This document shows positions 28,464 through 38,146 of a stretch of 64,000 nucleotides of DNA, piece after piece. Location: NCBI GenBank assembly GCA_964539395.1, contig CAZIIU010000004.1, positions 1 through 64,000 of the forward strand, given 5' to 3'. The position numbers were made by a program, and so were the translations under genes. Origin of the DNA: M55B112 sp964539395. GTDB taxonomy: Bacteria > Bacteroidota > Bacteroidia > Bacteroidales > GCA-2748055. The notes beneath the pieces are model-generated. The model did no database searches. It saw nothing but the letters and a program-made list of their open reading frames with translations, and was not told where the DNA came from. The stretch's first letter is position 1, and each line of letters opens with the position of its first letter.

Positions 28464-29336
28464 ATGTTCCATAATAAATAGTTCGCTCTTAATTCTTTCT
28501 GCTTCAAGCAGGGCATCCTGACCACCTACATAATCGACAATAAACCTGTTCCCGAATTCATTTGATTCAGCAGCAATTGTACTGGCAAACCTGCGCTGGA
28601 TAAACAGATCGTCGAATGAGATGTTTTGTGCATCGTTGTTTGGGTTAAAGGCTGCATGGGTTGCAAACAGGTTTCTGCATTCGGGGAAATACACAAAGAA
28701 CGGTATGATCCTGTCCACTCCCGGAAGAGGTTGCATGGTAATCGGATCAAATTTTGGTCTGATGATCAGCGGTGCGATGGCTGTTATACGAACTCTCATT
28801 TCCGAGTGCTGCTTGTCAAAGTACCATTTTTCCTTGATATAGAATCCTTTGATATTTCCACCCCGGGTATCGACCCTGATTACTTCTCCATTGTCATCAA
28901 AAATTGTATCGGCTTCAATTCTTTTATATACTTCTGCCAGCGAAGTAGGTTCCGCAAAAGGATTATTGAAATCGTTGTAGGCATAGGGTGTAATCTCACC
29001 GGACCTCAATCCTTCCATCAGGAGCAGGTAAAGGCTGTATCTTTGCTCAATCGGTTCTGTTTCAGGATAGCGCAATGTGTAGTTCATGCGTTGCCTGAGG
29101 TCAATGATCCGCCATATATCCTTGGCCCACATCAAATCAGCCTCCCTGAGATATGGATATGGTATTGGTTTCTTGTTAGGGATGATATTTTCCCTTGTAT
29201 AAACATCTTCTGTGGCAACGGTGCTCATAGCTGCATTACCTGGCCCGCCCTGTGCCATACTTGTATTGGGTTGTTGCGCATATACTGAAACTGTAAAACC
29301 TGCAGCAAGAACAAACAAAAAATTGACTATTTTCAT
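28446..29336 (-). CDS. gldN: GldN, T9SS core component (PorN family)
   Basis: Periplasmic protein that with lipoprotein GldK forms the ring under the outer membrane in the type IX secretion system. The 296 residues start with a signal peptide ending VYAQ (cleavage near residue 21). The mature part has the family blocks YTRENIIPNKKPIPYPYLREADLMW and WRIIDLRQRMNY. The C-terminus is EHDLWEY. The last seven codons plus stop are built from repeat units of the downstream 20-bp array. It starts 2 bases after the gldM stop and is the last gene of the porP-gldKLMN operon. Confidence 0.94.
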   Translation of the reverse strand: MKIVNFLFVLAAGFTVSVYAQQPNTSMAQGGPGNAAMSTVATEDVYTRENIIPNKKPIPYPYLREADLMWAKDIWRIIDLRQRMNYTLRYPETEPIEQRYSLYLLLMEGLRSGEITPYAYNDFNNPFAEPTSLAEVYKRIEADTIFDDNGEVIRVDTRGGNIKGFYIKEKWYFDKQHSEMRVRITAIAPLIIRPKFDPITMQPLPGVDRIIPFFVYFPECRNLFATHAAFNPNNDAQNISFDDLFIQRRFASTIAAESNEFGNRFIVDYVGGQDALLEAERIKSELFIMEHDLWEY

Positions 29337-29338
29337 GA

Positions 29339-30907
29339 TTATCGAATTCTAATTGTTATACTATTGAGTGAGCGCTTGACACCATCCGGTCCGATGGCCT
29401 CTATATCTTCAATGAATACTCTCTGTCCCGCCCTCATTTTGCGGAACAGATCCTTTTGAGCACTGGTAAAAAGTTCATTATTTGATTCCTCAATGATATT
29501 TATTCCCCCGGCACCTACCACATTCACCTTAAAGCCTGTAACAGTGAAAACCACATCAAACAGGAAATCTTCAGCTGTAGCCTCTACTTTTTGCAGTTGG
29601 GTGAGGTCGCTTAAGGACATAAAACCACTTCCTTTGGGAAGGCCCTTTACCACAGCTGTTGGAGAGGGAAGATTCAATACGCGAAAATTCATCTCTCCCA
29701 TAAAGCTCTCCTTGCCTTCTACATCTGCAAACACACTTATTTTGCTGTTATTTTCACGTGGTCCGGGCTGAACGATATAATTACCGGGGGAAACTTTTCT
29801 GATCGTACCTGCAGAAATTCTTGGTCTGACCGCAGTTTCCGTGACACCGGAAGCGGAGATGGAAACAGGATTGTCAACGCCCCTGTAGAATACATTCATT
29901 TTTGTCGGTGATATAACGGCATTAGCTTCTGCAACACGGTAGGATGCAGAGAATCTCCGTTCTATCATTTGTCCGTCGTTATCCAGTTTTAAAACACCGC
30001 CCCAGGTTCGTTCTCCTGGTGTATTCGAAACAGAACTGTAAATTCCCTTTCCGCCTTGGACCTTCAGTGTCTGACCGCCATCAAGGATTACCTCAGGAAC
30101 TTTTGTTGAATCGTATGCGGCCAAAAAGACCTGCGCACGGTATTCCTGTCCTTTAAACACCACATTGGAATTCGGTAAAACGATGGCTTCCAGAACATTT
30201 ACTTTAAAATCTTTGGCATCAACCTGTTCCAGAAGGTAATTGATGATATCGGACTCTACGTTTCTGACATCAGCCTGTATTTTTGATAAAATAGTAATTA
30301 CAGATGCGAGGGGCAGATGCTCAAAATTATGGCTTTCCCAGGGATGATCCGGATCACCAGCCTTCTTGGCAGGATGGTCATGGGTATCCAGGTTGCCTTC
30401 GATGGATTCAATTAGACCGGAATACTCTTCAGGATTTTCGATGAGGGAGATGACATGTTCCCGGTAATCGTTAATCATCTGTTTCAGTTCAACTCCTTTT
30501 CTTCCGGTTATCATGATCTGAGCAGGGGTATCAGTATTGTCTTTGACTTTAACTTTATCAAGTTCAACATCCCCATCAACCACTGCATCTGGGTCCTTCA
30601 CACTAACTATTTCGATCTTGCATTCGTTAATGAAATCGTAGAGTTCCTGGGTCTTCGTTTTTACCTCATCGGCTTTGTTCTTCCATTCGCCTACCTTTTC
30701 AGGATTTTGTGAATAGGCCAGGTCGAATTTGCTGTAATACCCCTTGTTTTTTGAAGCAAAGTTTTCAGTTGTCTGGTTAAGTCCGTAATCCACGATAACA
30801 AATGCATCAAGTACATCTTTTGAAACATTCAGTGCCAACATAGCTGTCAGCACCAAATACATCATACCGATCATTTTTTGTCTCGGGGTTTCCTTACCGT
30901 GTCCCAT
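29339..30907 (-). CDS. gldM: GldM, T9SS inner-membrane motor component
   Basis: Bitopic inner-membrane protein whose large periplasmic part reaches the GldK/GldN ring; with GldL it forms the proton-driven T9SS motor. The 522 residues are of normal length. The N-terminal MGHGKETPRQKMIGMMYLVLTAMLALNVS gives the single transmembrane helix at about residues 12-30, typical of GldM/PorM. A helical domain (about 35-220) is followed by Ig-like beta domains; the family segment RFSASYRVAEANAVISPTKMNVFYRGVDNP lies near residue 330. Twenty-nine bases separate it from gldL. Confidence 0.95.
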   Translation of the reverse strand: MGHGKETPRQKMIGMMYLVLTAMLALNVSKDVLDAFVIVDYGLNQTTENFASKNKGYYSKFDLAYSQNPEKVGEWKNKADEVKTKTQELYDFINECKIEIVSVKDPDAVVDGDVELDKVKVKDNTDTPAQIMITGRKGVELKQMINDYREHVISLIENPEEYSGLIESIEGNLDTHDHPAKKAGDPDHPWESHNFEHLPLASVITILSKIQADVRNVESDIINYLLEQVDAKDFKVNVLEAIVLPNSNVVFKGQEYRAQVFLAAYDSTKVPEVILDGGQTLKVQGGKGIYSSVSNTPGERTWGGVLKLDNDGQMIERRFSASYRVAEANAVISPTKMNVFYRGVDNPVSISASGVTETAVRPRISAGTIRKVSPGNYIVQPGPRENNSKISVFADVEGKESFMGEMNFRVLNLPSPTAVVKGLPKGSGFMSLSDLTQLQKVEATAEDFLFDVVFTVTGFKVNVVGAGGINIIEESNNELFTSAQKDLFRKMRAGQRVFIEDIEAIGPDGVKRSLNSITIRIR

Positions 30908-30936
30908 ACGAAATGGATTAAGAAAAGATTAATAAC

Positions 30937-31899
30937 CTATTTTTTTCGGATGCTCATTGCAGAGAGCATTGACCCATAAATATTATTCAGCTCAGAAAGG
31001 CTCTCGCTCAACCTGGTAATTTCTTCCTTATACTTTTGAGTTTCATCCACAGATGATTTCAAACTTGAAACCATTTCGTTAAGACCTTTATATACGTCGG
31101 ACGTGCCCTTAAGATGTTCTTTACTTCCTTCTACCTGGGTAGAGTAGGTTTGATTCAGATCTGCCAGGTTTTTTGCCAGGGCTTCCAGCTGTAACTGAAA
31201 TTTTTTCTGGCTTTCAGAGATATGGCTGTGTTCCTGTTTCACCTCTCCTGACATCGCCTCATAGGCGGCGGTGAGGTTGGCACTGGATGCGGCAAATCTC
31301 TCCGCAATCTCTTTCCCTTTTTCGTCGATCAGTTGTGAAGTATTTTTATAAGATTCAGCCAGGGTTTCCACCTGCCGGTTTAGTGTACCGGTATTCGTAC
31401 CGTAAGCTGTTGCAACCTGGTCCATGTTTGATGCGGCATGGCCCATTTTATCGAAGTATTCCTTGGTAGCAAGTGAGGCAGTTGTTATATCTGCAATGGA
31501 TTCAGAGGAAGAAGTTATTGCAGCAATACTCTTTCCCAGTTTTTTGACATCGGCTTCACTGATCTGCGACTCCTGGATCAGCTCGTCAAATTTCTGCAAT
31601 CCAACGTTACGACCGGCAATTGCCTGCTCCTTGTATTCATCAATCTCATCTGGATCGGACATTCCTGCGAGTTCCGGATAGACCAGTGTCCAGTCAAGTT
31701 CCTCATGCAGCGGCTCGAAAGCTGAAAAGAAGAAAATGACTGCCTCGATCAGCAGTCCGGCAGTAAGTGCAATGCCAGCTCCTGGCCAGTGCATGATTTT
31801 AAACAGGGCTCCGGTAATAACGATGGACGCTCCGAAGCCATAAAGTTTAGCTGTAAAGGATTTCCAGCCCGAACTTTGAACTATTTCTGTAATTCCCAT
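30937..31899 (-). CDS. gldL: GldL, T9SS proton-channel motor component
   Basis: Inner-membrane partner of GldM. The 320 residues have two N-terminal helices (about 19-37 and 41-60) joined by the family loop KIMHWPGAG. A glutamate inside the second helix (E52, GLLIEAVIFF) fits the conserved acidic residue implicated in proton coupling in this family. The long cytoplasmic tail is helical with coiled-coil character (for example LSESLSELNNIYGSMLSAMS at the end). At 320 residues it is of the longer Bacteroidales-like type. Nineteen bases separate it from gldK. Confidence 0.94.
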   Translation of the reverse strand: MGITEIVQSSGWKSFTAKLYGFGASIVITGALFKIMHWPGAGIALTAGLLIEAVIFFFSAFEPLHEELDWTLVYPELAGMSDPDEIDEYKEQAIAGRNVGLQKFDELIQESQISEADVKKLGKSIAAITSSSESIADITTASLATKEYFDKMGHAASNMDQVATAYGTNTGTLNRQVETLAESYKNTSQLIDEKGKEIAERFAASSANLTAAYEAMSGEVKQEHSHISESQKKFQLQLEALAKNLADLNQTYSTQVEGSKEHLKGTSDVYKGLNEMVSSLKSSVDETQKYKEEITRLSESLSELNNIYGSMLSAMSIRKK

Positions 31900-31918
31900 A
31901 ATAATTCTTCGTTTAGAA

Positions 31919-33331
31919 TTAGTTTGTACCTAGATATGAACGCACACAACGAAAGCCAATATGTGATTTAGCCGTGTCCTGATATTCGAAGTCACGCACA
32001 CTAACCTGCAGATAGCGTGCAACATCCTTCCATGATCCTCCCCTGATTACCTTCCTTTTCATTACTGGCGGGTCGTTTGGGTGTGCGTTATATTTATAGT
32101 TTGGATTGAGTGTTGCTGAGAAAACATAGGCCGAAGGATCATAGGCGTTGATCGTCCATTCGGCAACATTCCCAGCCATGTCATACAACCCGAATTCGTT
32201 GGCAGCAAAGGTGGCAACCCTTTCAGTTGCGAGTGCACCATCATCTATATAATTTCCCCGTAGCGGTTTAAAGTTGGCTACAAAGCAACCAAGACGATTC
32301 CTTGTGTATACCCCACCCCATGGATACATACTGTGATCCAGGTTACCACGGGCAGCCCATTCCCATTCAGCCTCGAGGGGAAGCCTGTAGTTCTGCACAA
32401 GGGGCAGCCCCTCTTTTGCAAGGGCATCATTCAGGTGACTGGTTCTCCAGTTACAGAATGCATTGGCCTGTTTCCAGGATACACCTACAACCGGATAATT
32501 GTCATAAGAGACGTGCCAGAAGTACATGGTAGCCAGCGGTTCATTGTATGAGTAGGTGAAATCTGCGATCCAGCAGAGGGTATCGGGGTAAACCAACGCC
32601 CAGTCTTTATGTACAAAAGAACCCCTGCTGACTACATCTTCCCTCGAACCGTCGGGTCTGACAACCTCACCTTCATAGGAGACAATCGGCTCGGCTGTTC
32701 CGCCACTGTATTCCAGTTTCATACGGTTGCCTTTTCTGGCTGCCTGGTGATGGTCAACCCAGTAATAATTATAGATCAATTTGCTGATATCCAATTCTTT
32801 TCCCCTGGGTGAGAGCTGATCCACACCAGAGTAATAAATACCCATCCCGTTATCATCCGGATTGCTGGGATCGCCATACACCATGTTTTTCAGATTGCCT
32901 TCCTTGTCTTTAGTAATTACATCCATGGGCGTTTCCCAATTGATCCTTGGCTGCCCTTCCCTGTCATTTACCTGCTGTCCGTTTTCATCAAGGTATAGAA
33001 AATCCTCCTGACCGTTCACTGCAAGAAATTTCCTAATGATAGAGTCACGCACCCAGTAGACAAATTGCCTGTATTCATTGTTTATTATCTCAGTTTCATC
33101 CATCCAGAATGCATCAATTGACACAGTTCTGGACAGTGCATTTTGTGCAAATGCCACATCCTGGTCACTCGGGCCCATTGTAAAAGAACCGGAAGGGATA
33201 AAAACCATTCCGTAGGGATCGGGCTCAACATATGCTTTTCTCCCCTGTACTCCGACAAGTTCTCCCGTGTTGTAGTTGCTGCAGCTTCCTAGTAACGCGA
33301 CAAGTAATACCAATAATAGTACTTTTTTCAT
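31919..33331 (-). CDS. gldK: GldK, T9SS outer-membrane-associated lipoprotein
   Basis: Lipoprotein that forms the periplasmic ring of the T9SS with GldN. From the ATG at 33331 it has 470 residues; the 12 upstream codons do not belong to a signal. The lipobox LLGSC gives Cys17 as lipid site. The mature part is a formylglycine-generating-enzyme (FGE/sulfatase-modifying) fold: GMVFIPSGSFTMG, the block PVVGVSWKQANAFCNWR, RLPLEAEWEWAARG, AGNVAEW and VIRGGSWKDV at the end. In GldK the fold is structural and not known to be catalytic. It lies between porP (77 bases upstream) and gldL. Confidence 0.95.
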   Translation of the reverse strand: MKKVLLLVLLVALLGSCSNYNTGELVGVQGRKAYVEPDPYGMVFIPSGSFTMGPSDQDVAFAQNALSRTVSIDAFWMDETEIINNEYRQFVYWVRDSIIRKFLAVNGQEDFLYLDENGQQVNDREGQPRINWETPMDVITKDKEGNLKNMVYGDPSNPDDNGMGIYYSGVDQLSPRGKELDISKLIYNYYWVDHHQAARKGNRMKLEYSGGTAEPIVSYEGEVVRPDGSREDVVSRGSFVHKDWALVYPDTLCWIADFTYSYNEPLATMYFWHVSYDNYPVVGVSWKQANAFCNWRTSHLNDALAKEGLPLVQNYRLPLEAEWEWAARGNLDHSMYPWGGVYTRNRLGCFVANFKPLRGNYIDDGALATERVATFAANEFGLYDMAGNVAEWTINAYDPSAYVFSATLNPNYKYNAHPNDPPVMKRKVIRGGSWKDVARYLQVSVRDFEYQDTAKSHIGFRCVRSYLGTN

Positions 33332-33408
33332 GGCTTGGGTGTTTATACAAAATCTTCTATTAATCACGATGGTTAAGATATAAAAAACAATCTAAATATA
33401 GTAAATAA

Positions 33409-34350
33409 TTATAAAAATCTAATACTCTCATATTTTTCCGGACCTTTGTCCAAACTCAGATCAAAACAATACCGTACCGTTATTTCATGTGATCCGCTGC
33501 TATATTTGAACAGGGGCGACAACTCTACATCATAGGAATAGCCGACCCTTATACCGTTCAGCAACTCTATTCCGACGAGTGCGCTTATAGCTCCTCCTAC
33601 TGAATATGAAACTCCTCCCCAGAATCTTTTATTGTATCTGAGGTTGGTATTGATATAAATATGGTTGTCTTTTCCGTCGGTTTGCAGCATGAAAGAAGGC
33701 ATCAGTTCATACACTGGATTGGAAAGCTGAATTGTGTATCCTCCAACCGCATAATAATGTCTGATCAACCTGGTTTCTGCAATTTCCTCGGGAAAATCGA
33801 AAGATGTCTGGTTCACATGGGTGGTTGACAATCCAACATAAAGGTTGTTTGTTGAATAATAGGCACCAAGTCCCATATCGAATCCGAACAGACTGGCAGA
33901 ATTCTTCGGTATGGCATCGTCGCCAATCACATCAATAATATCCGCCCCGTTTAGTCCGGAAGGATCGAACGAATGGTTGGCCATGCCGGCACTAAAGCCG
34001 GCTCCCAAAACACCGCCACCAATATCAATTTTATATGAATATGAAAGGCTTATAAACAGGTCATTGTTCAGTCCTAAATTATCGTTCATCAGATTGATCC
34101 CCGCTCCGTGCGACCTGTTAAATAAAGTAAATGGTGTGTGGGCAGAAAATGTAGAGACTACCGGTGCCCCAGGCAGTCCGGCCCACTGGTTTCTGAAGGC
34201 GGCAACAGCACATATATTATCGGTCTGTCCCACGGTTCCCGGATTGAATAAAGGTATGAGAAACATATTCTGACTCAGCTTTGGATCCTGCTGAGCAAAC
34301 ATGCCGGATGACATTATCATGAAAACAAATAAACCTGCCAGTTTTTGCAT
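33409..34350 (-). CDS. porP: PorP/SprF-family protein heading the gldKLMN operon
   Basis: A 313-residue outer-membrane protein from the ATG at 34350 (an in-frame GTG lies two codons upstream). The signal ends near SGMFAQ. The mature start DPKLSQNMFLIPLFNPGTVG and AAFRNQWAGLPGAPV are the PorP/SprF signatures. It has an even alternation of strands and ends in a charged tail. It occupies the porP position of the canonical porP-gldK-gldL-gldM-gldN cluster, so it is the core copy, while the paralogue at 6.2 kb serves the adhesin cassette. Confidence 0.92.
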   Translation of the reverse strand: MQKLAGLFVFMIMSSGMFAQQDPKLSQNMFLIPLFNPGTVGQTDNICAVAAFRNQWAGLPGAPVVSTFSAHTPFTLFNRSHGAGINLMNDNLGLNNDLFISLSYSYKIDIGGGVLGAGFSAGMANHSFDPSGLNGADIIDVIGDDAIPKNSASLFGFDMGLGAYYSTNNLYVGLSTTHVNQTSFDFPEEIAETRLIRHYYAVGGYTIQLSNPVYELMPSFMLQTDGKDNHIYINTNLRYNKRFWGGVSYSVGGAISALVGIELLNGIRVGYSYDVELSPLFKYSSGSHEITVRYCFDLSLDKGPEKYESIRFL

Positions 34351-34530
34351 AATCACTTAAAATATCCTTCTTAGGCCTGCCGGCCACTATCTTGCCGAAG
34401 TAAAATAAGTAAAAAATATTGGTCGGAGCAAATAATAATTAACAGAAGAGTATTAATTAATTGACCGCATAATATTTTCATTTTCAGAGATCTCTTCTTA
34501 ACCATTTACCCGGACATTCGATCCGGTTCA

Positions 34531-35712
34531 TTATTTCAGCTCCATTTTGCTCAGGCGTTGAAAATAGCGCCACCAACGATCTGGTATAAGATTGTTGCAA
34601 GCCTGTTTATAGTCTTCATACGAACAGGAGATAAAATAGTTATAATTTGATGATGTATTTTTTACCGGAATTTCGATCCACCACCTTTCTGAGAGGTTAC
34701 TTTTGTAAAAAACAAGCTCCTGTCCGAATTCATCTGGTGTTACAATAAACTTCTTCATGTGTTTCGAAGTATCAAGCGGATTCTCTTTCAGGCGGTGCGA
34801 TAATCCATCAATAAAATACCATGCAGCCTGTGCGGCCAGGTGGCTCGTCTGCCCGTTGAGATCTTTACCGGGCGATATTTCATACAGTCCGAATATTTTC
34901 ACTTTTTCACTAATGCCTCCGTACCTGCTGATAGCACACAGTTCATCGCCAAAAAGTCCGTTAGGTGAGGGTGTCGTAACCCCCGGTGCATCCGAGTGCC
35001 TCACTGCATTCATATCAATGCTGATGATATCTGCATCCCTGATGATTGGCTCTGCTTTCCGGATATCTTCACGAAGTTCTCCAAGGCGCATACTTTCCAT
35101 AAACTCCTGTTCCAGCAGGTCCATCTGGTTTTCAGCAATAAAATATTGCTGGTGACCAATATTTGAATAAGCGAAACGGTTTAGATTCTCCTGGTCGAAG
35201 ATATAGTCGAGATAGTTTCTTGAATTGATCTCAGACTGGTTTTCCATCCAGAAATCAAACCGGGGATCTACTGTAAGAATATGACGGATTCCCTTTAAAT
35301 GTTTGATGGCCAGTATTGCTCCAAAGGTAAGATCCTGCGAACCACCTATAAAAAACGGAATAACATTTCGTTCCATTAATTCTAGGGTGATATCCCTTAT
35401 GGCGTAGTAAGTGTCGTTGACCTGATTTGTAATCTTGAGATTACCCAGGTCATATATCTTCACACTGTTATTGATCTTTCGCAGTTGGTACAGCATACCA
35501 CGAACCGTGTCGGGTGCATTTGCACTGCCAGAAACATAGGCAGCCTTATCCTCCGGAATTCCAATCAGGGCAAGCTGGTACCTGTTAAGGTCCCTGATGG
35601 GCTGGTCGGGAGTGTGGATAGAGATGTTTCTGCTGAAGGAGTGCTTTTCCGGGAGGAAGTGAAATTCCGGTCGGTCCAGGCTCACTGGGTCAAAATATCC
35701 GTTGAGGTCCAT
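34531..35712 (-). CDS. Arginase/ureohydrolase-fold protein, probable pseudoenzyme
   Basis: A 393-residue protein with the ureohydrolase layout (GIPED at 51-55 and APDTVR at 66-71, then the metal-site positions). The canonical ligand motifs are altered. GG-D/N-H is GGSQD (123-127, His to Gln); D-x-H-x-D is DPRFD (149-153, His to Arg); S-x-D-x-D-x-x-D-P is SIDMNAVRH (231-239, second Asp to Asn, third to Arg). At least three of six expected manganese ligands are gone, so agmatinase, arginase or formimidoylglutamase activity is unlikely. About 90 C-terminal residues extend past the usual core. The gene sits 12 bases downstream of topA and upstream of porP-gldKLMN. Its function is unknown. Confidence 0.75.
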   Translation of the reverse strand: MDLNGYFDPVSLDRPEFHFLPEKHSFSRNISIHTPDQPIRDLNRYQLALIGIPEDKAAYVSGSANAPDTVRGMLYQLRKINNSVKIYDLGNLKITNQVNDTYYAIRDITLELMERNVIPFFIGGSQDLTFGAILAIKHLKGIRHILTVDPRFDFWMENQSEINSRNYLDYIFDQENLNRFAYSNIGHQQYFIAENQMDLLEQEFMESMRLGELREDIRKAEPIIRDADIISIDMNAVRHSDAPGVTTPSPNGLFGDELCAISRYGGISEKVKIFGLYEISPGKDLNGQTSHLAAQAAWYFIDGLSHRLKENPLDTSKHMKKFIVTPDEFGQELVFYKSNLSERWWIEIPVKNTSSNYNYFISCSYEDYKQACNNLIPDRWWRYFQRLSKMELK

Positions 35713-35724
35713 TACCAGATAGAT

Positions 35725-38034
35725 TTAGGTTTTTTTTCTGCGGGAAGGCTTATCAGGGCTCTTTTTTATGATCTCCATACATTCTTCCAAAGATAATTCT
35801 TCCGGCTTCATGTTTTTCGGGATCTTGTAGTTTTTCCTGTTAAAGGCTATATAGGGTCCGTATCTTCCGTTGAGAACCTGGAGTCCCGGTTGTTCATCAA
35901 ACTCCCTGATGACCCGGTTTTTCTCCTCTTCCCTTTTGGCACGGATTAATTCAACCGCCCTGTCGAGACCGACCGAGTACGGATCATCACTCCTTCCCAG
36001 GGAGATAAATTTATTTTGATGACGGACGTATGGCCCATACTTTCCGATACCTACCAATACATCTGCATCTTCAAATGTGCCAAGACTTCGGGGTAGCTTG
36101 AAGAGATCCAGGGCCTCCTCCAGTGTGATGGTCTCCATGCTCTGTCCTCTCAGCAGACTGGCAAATTGCGGCTTCTCCTCGTCTTCAGCATCCCCTATCT
36201 GTACCATCGGACCAAAGCGTCCGATCTTCACGGAAACAGGTTTTCCCGATTCGGGATGCGTTCCCAGGGCCCGTTCACCTTTCGAATTTTCTGATGTTTG
36301 CAAGGTTTCATCCACCTTTTTATGAAAGGGAAAATAGAACTTCCCAATCATCTTTTTCCATTCAGTTCTTCCCATGGCAATGGAATCAAACTCCTTCTCC
36401 ACATCGGCAGTGAAGTTGTAATTCATGATCTCATCAAAATACTGCACAAGGAAATCTGTCACTACCATTCCTATATCTGTAGGGAACAGTTTCATTTTCT
36501 CCTGTCCGTACATCTCACTTCGACGCTTCTCCTTCACCTTACCCTGCTGAAGAATCAGTGTGCTGATTTCTCGCTTTTGTCCTGCACGACTCTCTTTCAC
36601 GACATATTCCCTGTTCTGGATGGTGGAGATGGTAGGCGCATATGTCGACGGGCGGCCGATCCCCAGCTCTTCGAGCTTTCTTACGAGGCTCGCTTCGGTA
36701 TACCTTGCCGGCGGGGTTGTATATTTCTGTATCGCCTCAATTATGTTGTTTTCGAGCTGATCGCCATTCTTAAGAGGGGGAAGCAGTTTTCCTGTCTCCT
36801 CCTCGTTCTCATCGTCTGTCGATTCGATATATACTTTCAGAAAACCATCGAAAACCAATACTTCACCTGTTGCTGTAAACTGTTCTGCCGTTGTTGATAT
36901 ATCGATCTTAACTGTTGTCCTTTCTAACAGAGCATCACTCATCTGTGAGGCGATGGTACGTTTCCAGATCAGTTCATACAGACGCTGCTCCTGGTTGCTG
37001 CCTGAGATGGTGCGGTTGTTTATGTAAGTGGGTCTGATCGCTTCATGAGCTTCCTGTGCCCCCTTCGAGCTTGTCGAATATTTCCTTATCTTCAGGTATT
37101 TATCACCGAAAGAGCCTTTAATTTCTTCGGCAGCGGTTGAAATTGCCAGAGCAGAAAGATTTACAGAGTCTGTTCGCATGTAGGTGATTAGTCCCGATTC
37201 ATACAGGCGTTGTGCTACCGCCATGGTTTGGGAGACAGAAAACCCCAGCTTTCTGCTTGCCTCCTGTTGCAGGGTAGATGTGGTAAAGGGGGGTGCAGGT
37301 GATTTTTTCCCCGGTCGCTTTTCCACCGATCCGACCGTGAAGGTGGCCGACCTGCACTTCCCGAGGAAATCCCTTGCAGCTTCGAGTGTATCGAACCGTT
37401 TCGACAATTCGGCATTCACCTCTTTGCCGTTGTCAGGCACTACAAATGTTGCAATTACCCTGAAGTAGACCGTCGGATTAAAAGCAGAGATTTCCCGTTC
37501 CCTTTCAACAATGAGCTTCACTGCAACACTTTGAACGCGTCCGGCCGATAGCGATGGTTTCACTTTTTTCCACAGCAGGGGAGACAACTCAAATCCTACA
37601 AGCCTGTCGAGAACCCTCCTGGCCTGCTGGGCGTTCACCAGACTCTCATCAATGCTCCTCGGGTTTTCAATGGCATTTCGAATGGCGTTTTCGGTTATTT
37701 CATGAAAGACTATGCGTTTAATGCTTCTCTTATCCAGTTTAAGTACCTCCTGGAGGTGCCATGCGATAGCTTCCCCCTCGCGGTCTTCATCAGAGGCAAT
37801 CCAGACCGTTTTTGCCCTGCCTGCCAGTTCCTTTAACTCTTTTACGACTTTTTTCTTATCGGCCGATACAATGTATTCGGGTCTGAAATCATTTTCTATG
37901 TCGATTCCCAGGTTCTTTTTTGCCAGATCTCTTACATGTCCAAAACTTGATTTTACCGTGTACTCCTTTCCGAGGAACTTCTCAATGGTCCTTGCCTTGG
38001 CCGGTGACTCTACAATAACCAGATTCTCAATCAT
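35725..38034 (-). CDS. topA: DNA topoisomerase I (type IA)
   Basis: Relaxes negative supercoils. From the ATG at 38034 it has 769 residues; the 12 upstream codons were dropped because the protein begins naturally at MIENLVIVESPAKA. The Toprim domain has IVESPAKARTIEKFLG with the catalytic Glu, and DEDREGEAIAWH for metal binding. The active-site Tyr is in SGLITYMRTDS. The C-terminal part consists of zinc-free repeats (GRFGPMVQIGD, GKYGPYVRHQN, GRYGPYIAFN) in place of the CxxC fingers of the E. coli protein. The arginase-fold gene follows after 12 bases. Confidence 0.96.
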   Translation of the reverse strand: MIENLVIVESPAKARTIEKFLGKEYTVKSSFGHVRDLAKKNLGIDIENDFRPEYIVSADKKKVVKELKELAGRAKTVWIASDEDREGEAIAWHLQEVLKLDKRSIKRIVFHEITENAIRNAIENPRSIDESLVNAQQARRVLDRLVGFELSPLLWKKVKPSLSAGRVQSVAVKLIVEREREISAFNPTVYFRVIATFVVPDNGKEVNAELSKRFDTLEAARDFLGKCRSATFTVGSVEKRPGKKSPAPPFTTSTLQQEASRKLGFSVSQTMAVAQRLYESGLITYMRTDSVNLSALAISTAAEEIKGSFGDKYLKIRKYSTSSKGAQEAHEAIRPTYINNRTISGSNQEQRLYELIWKRTIASQMSDALLERTTVKIDISTTAEQFTATGEVLVFDGFLKVYIESTDDENEEETGKLLPPLKNGDQLENNIIEAIQKYTTPPARYTEASLVRKLEELGIGRPSTYAPTISTIQNREYVVKESRAGQKREISTLILQQGKVKEKRRSEMYGQEKMKLFPTDIGMVVTDFLVQYFDEIMNYNFTADVEKEFDSIAMGRTEWKKMIGKFYFPFHKKVDETLQTSENSKGERALGTHPESGKPVSVKIGRFGPMVQIGDAEDEEKPQFASLLRGQSMETITLEEALDLFKLPRSLGTFEDADVLVGIGKYGPYVRHQNKFISLGRSDDPYSVGLDRAVELIRAKREEEKNRVIREFDEQPGLQVLNGRYGPYIAFNRKNYKIPKNMKPEELSLEECMEIIKKSPDKPSRRKKT

Positions 38035-38067
38035 AATTTCTCCCTTCAACTTAACTGAATGAAAGCA

Positions 38068-38100
38068 CAAAATTATACCAATTGATTTAGTACTCTCAAA
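38068..38100 (-). promoter_or_regulatory. Bacteroidota-type promoter for topA
   Basis: On the minus strand TTTG (38100-38097) and TAATTTTG (38075-38068) are 21 bases apart, fitting the TTTG / 19-21 / TAnnTTTG pattern. The -7 box ends 33 bases before the topA ATG. Confidence 0.5.
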
Positions 38101-38120
38101 TTTTTACTATAAATTATTGC

Positions 38121-38128
38121 TATTTTTG
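38121..38128 (+). promoter_or_regulatory. Candidate -7 element for the PBP1A gene
   Basis: TATTTTTG fits TAnnTTTG, 18 bases before the ATG at 38147. No -33 TTG at good spacing is seen. Confidence 0.35.
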
Positions 38129-38146
38129 TCTCAAACTATATCCACA

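Noticed and set aside
28626..29288. 220-codon plus-strand open frame opposite gldN
   Set aside because: Antisense to gldN with no family features; gldN is clearly the real gene.
36298..36897. 199-codon plus-strand open frame opposite topA
   Set aside because: It lies fully inside the well-supported topA gene on the other strand and has no recognisable domain; it is a shadow frame.
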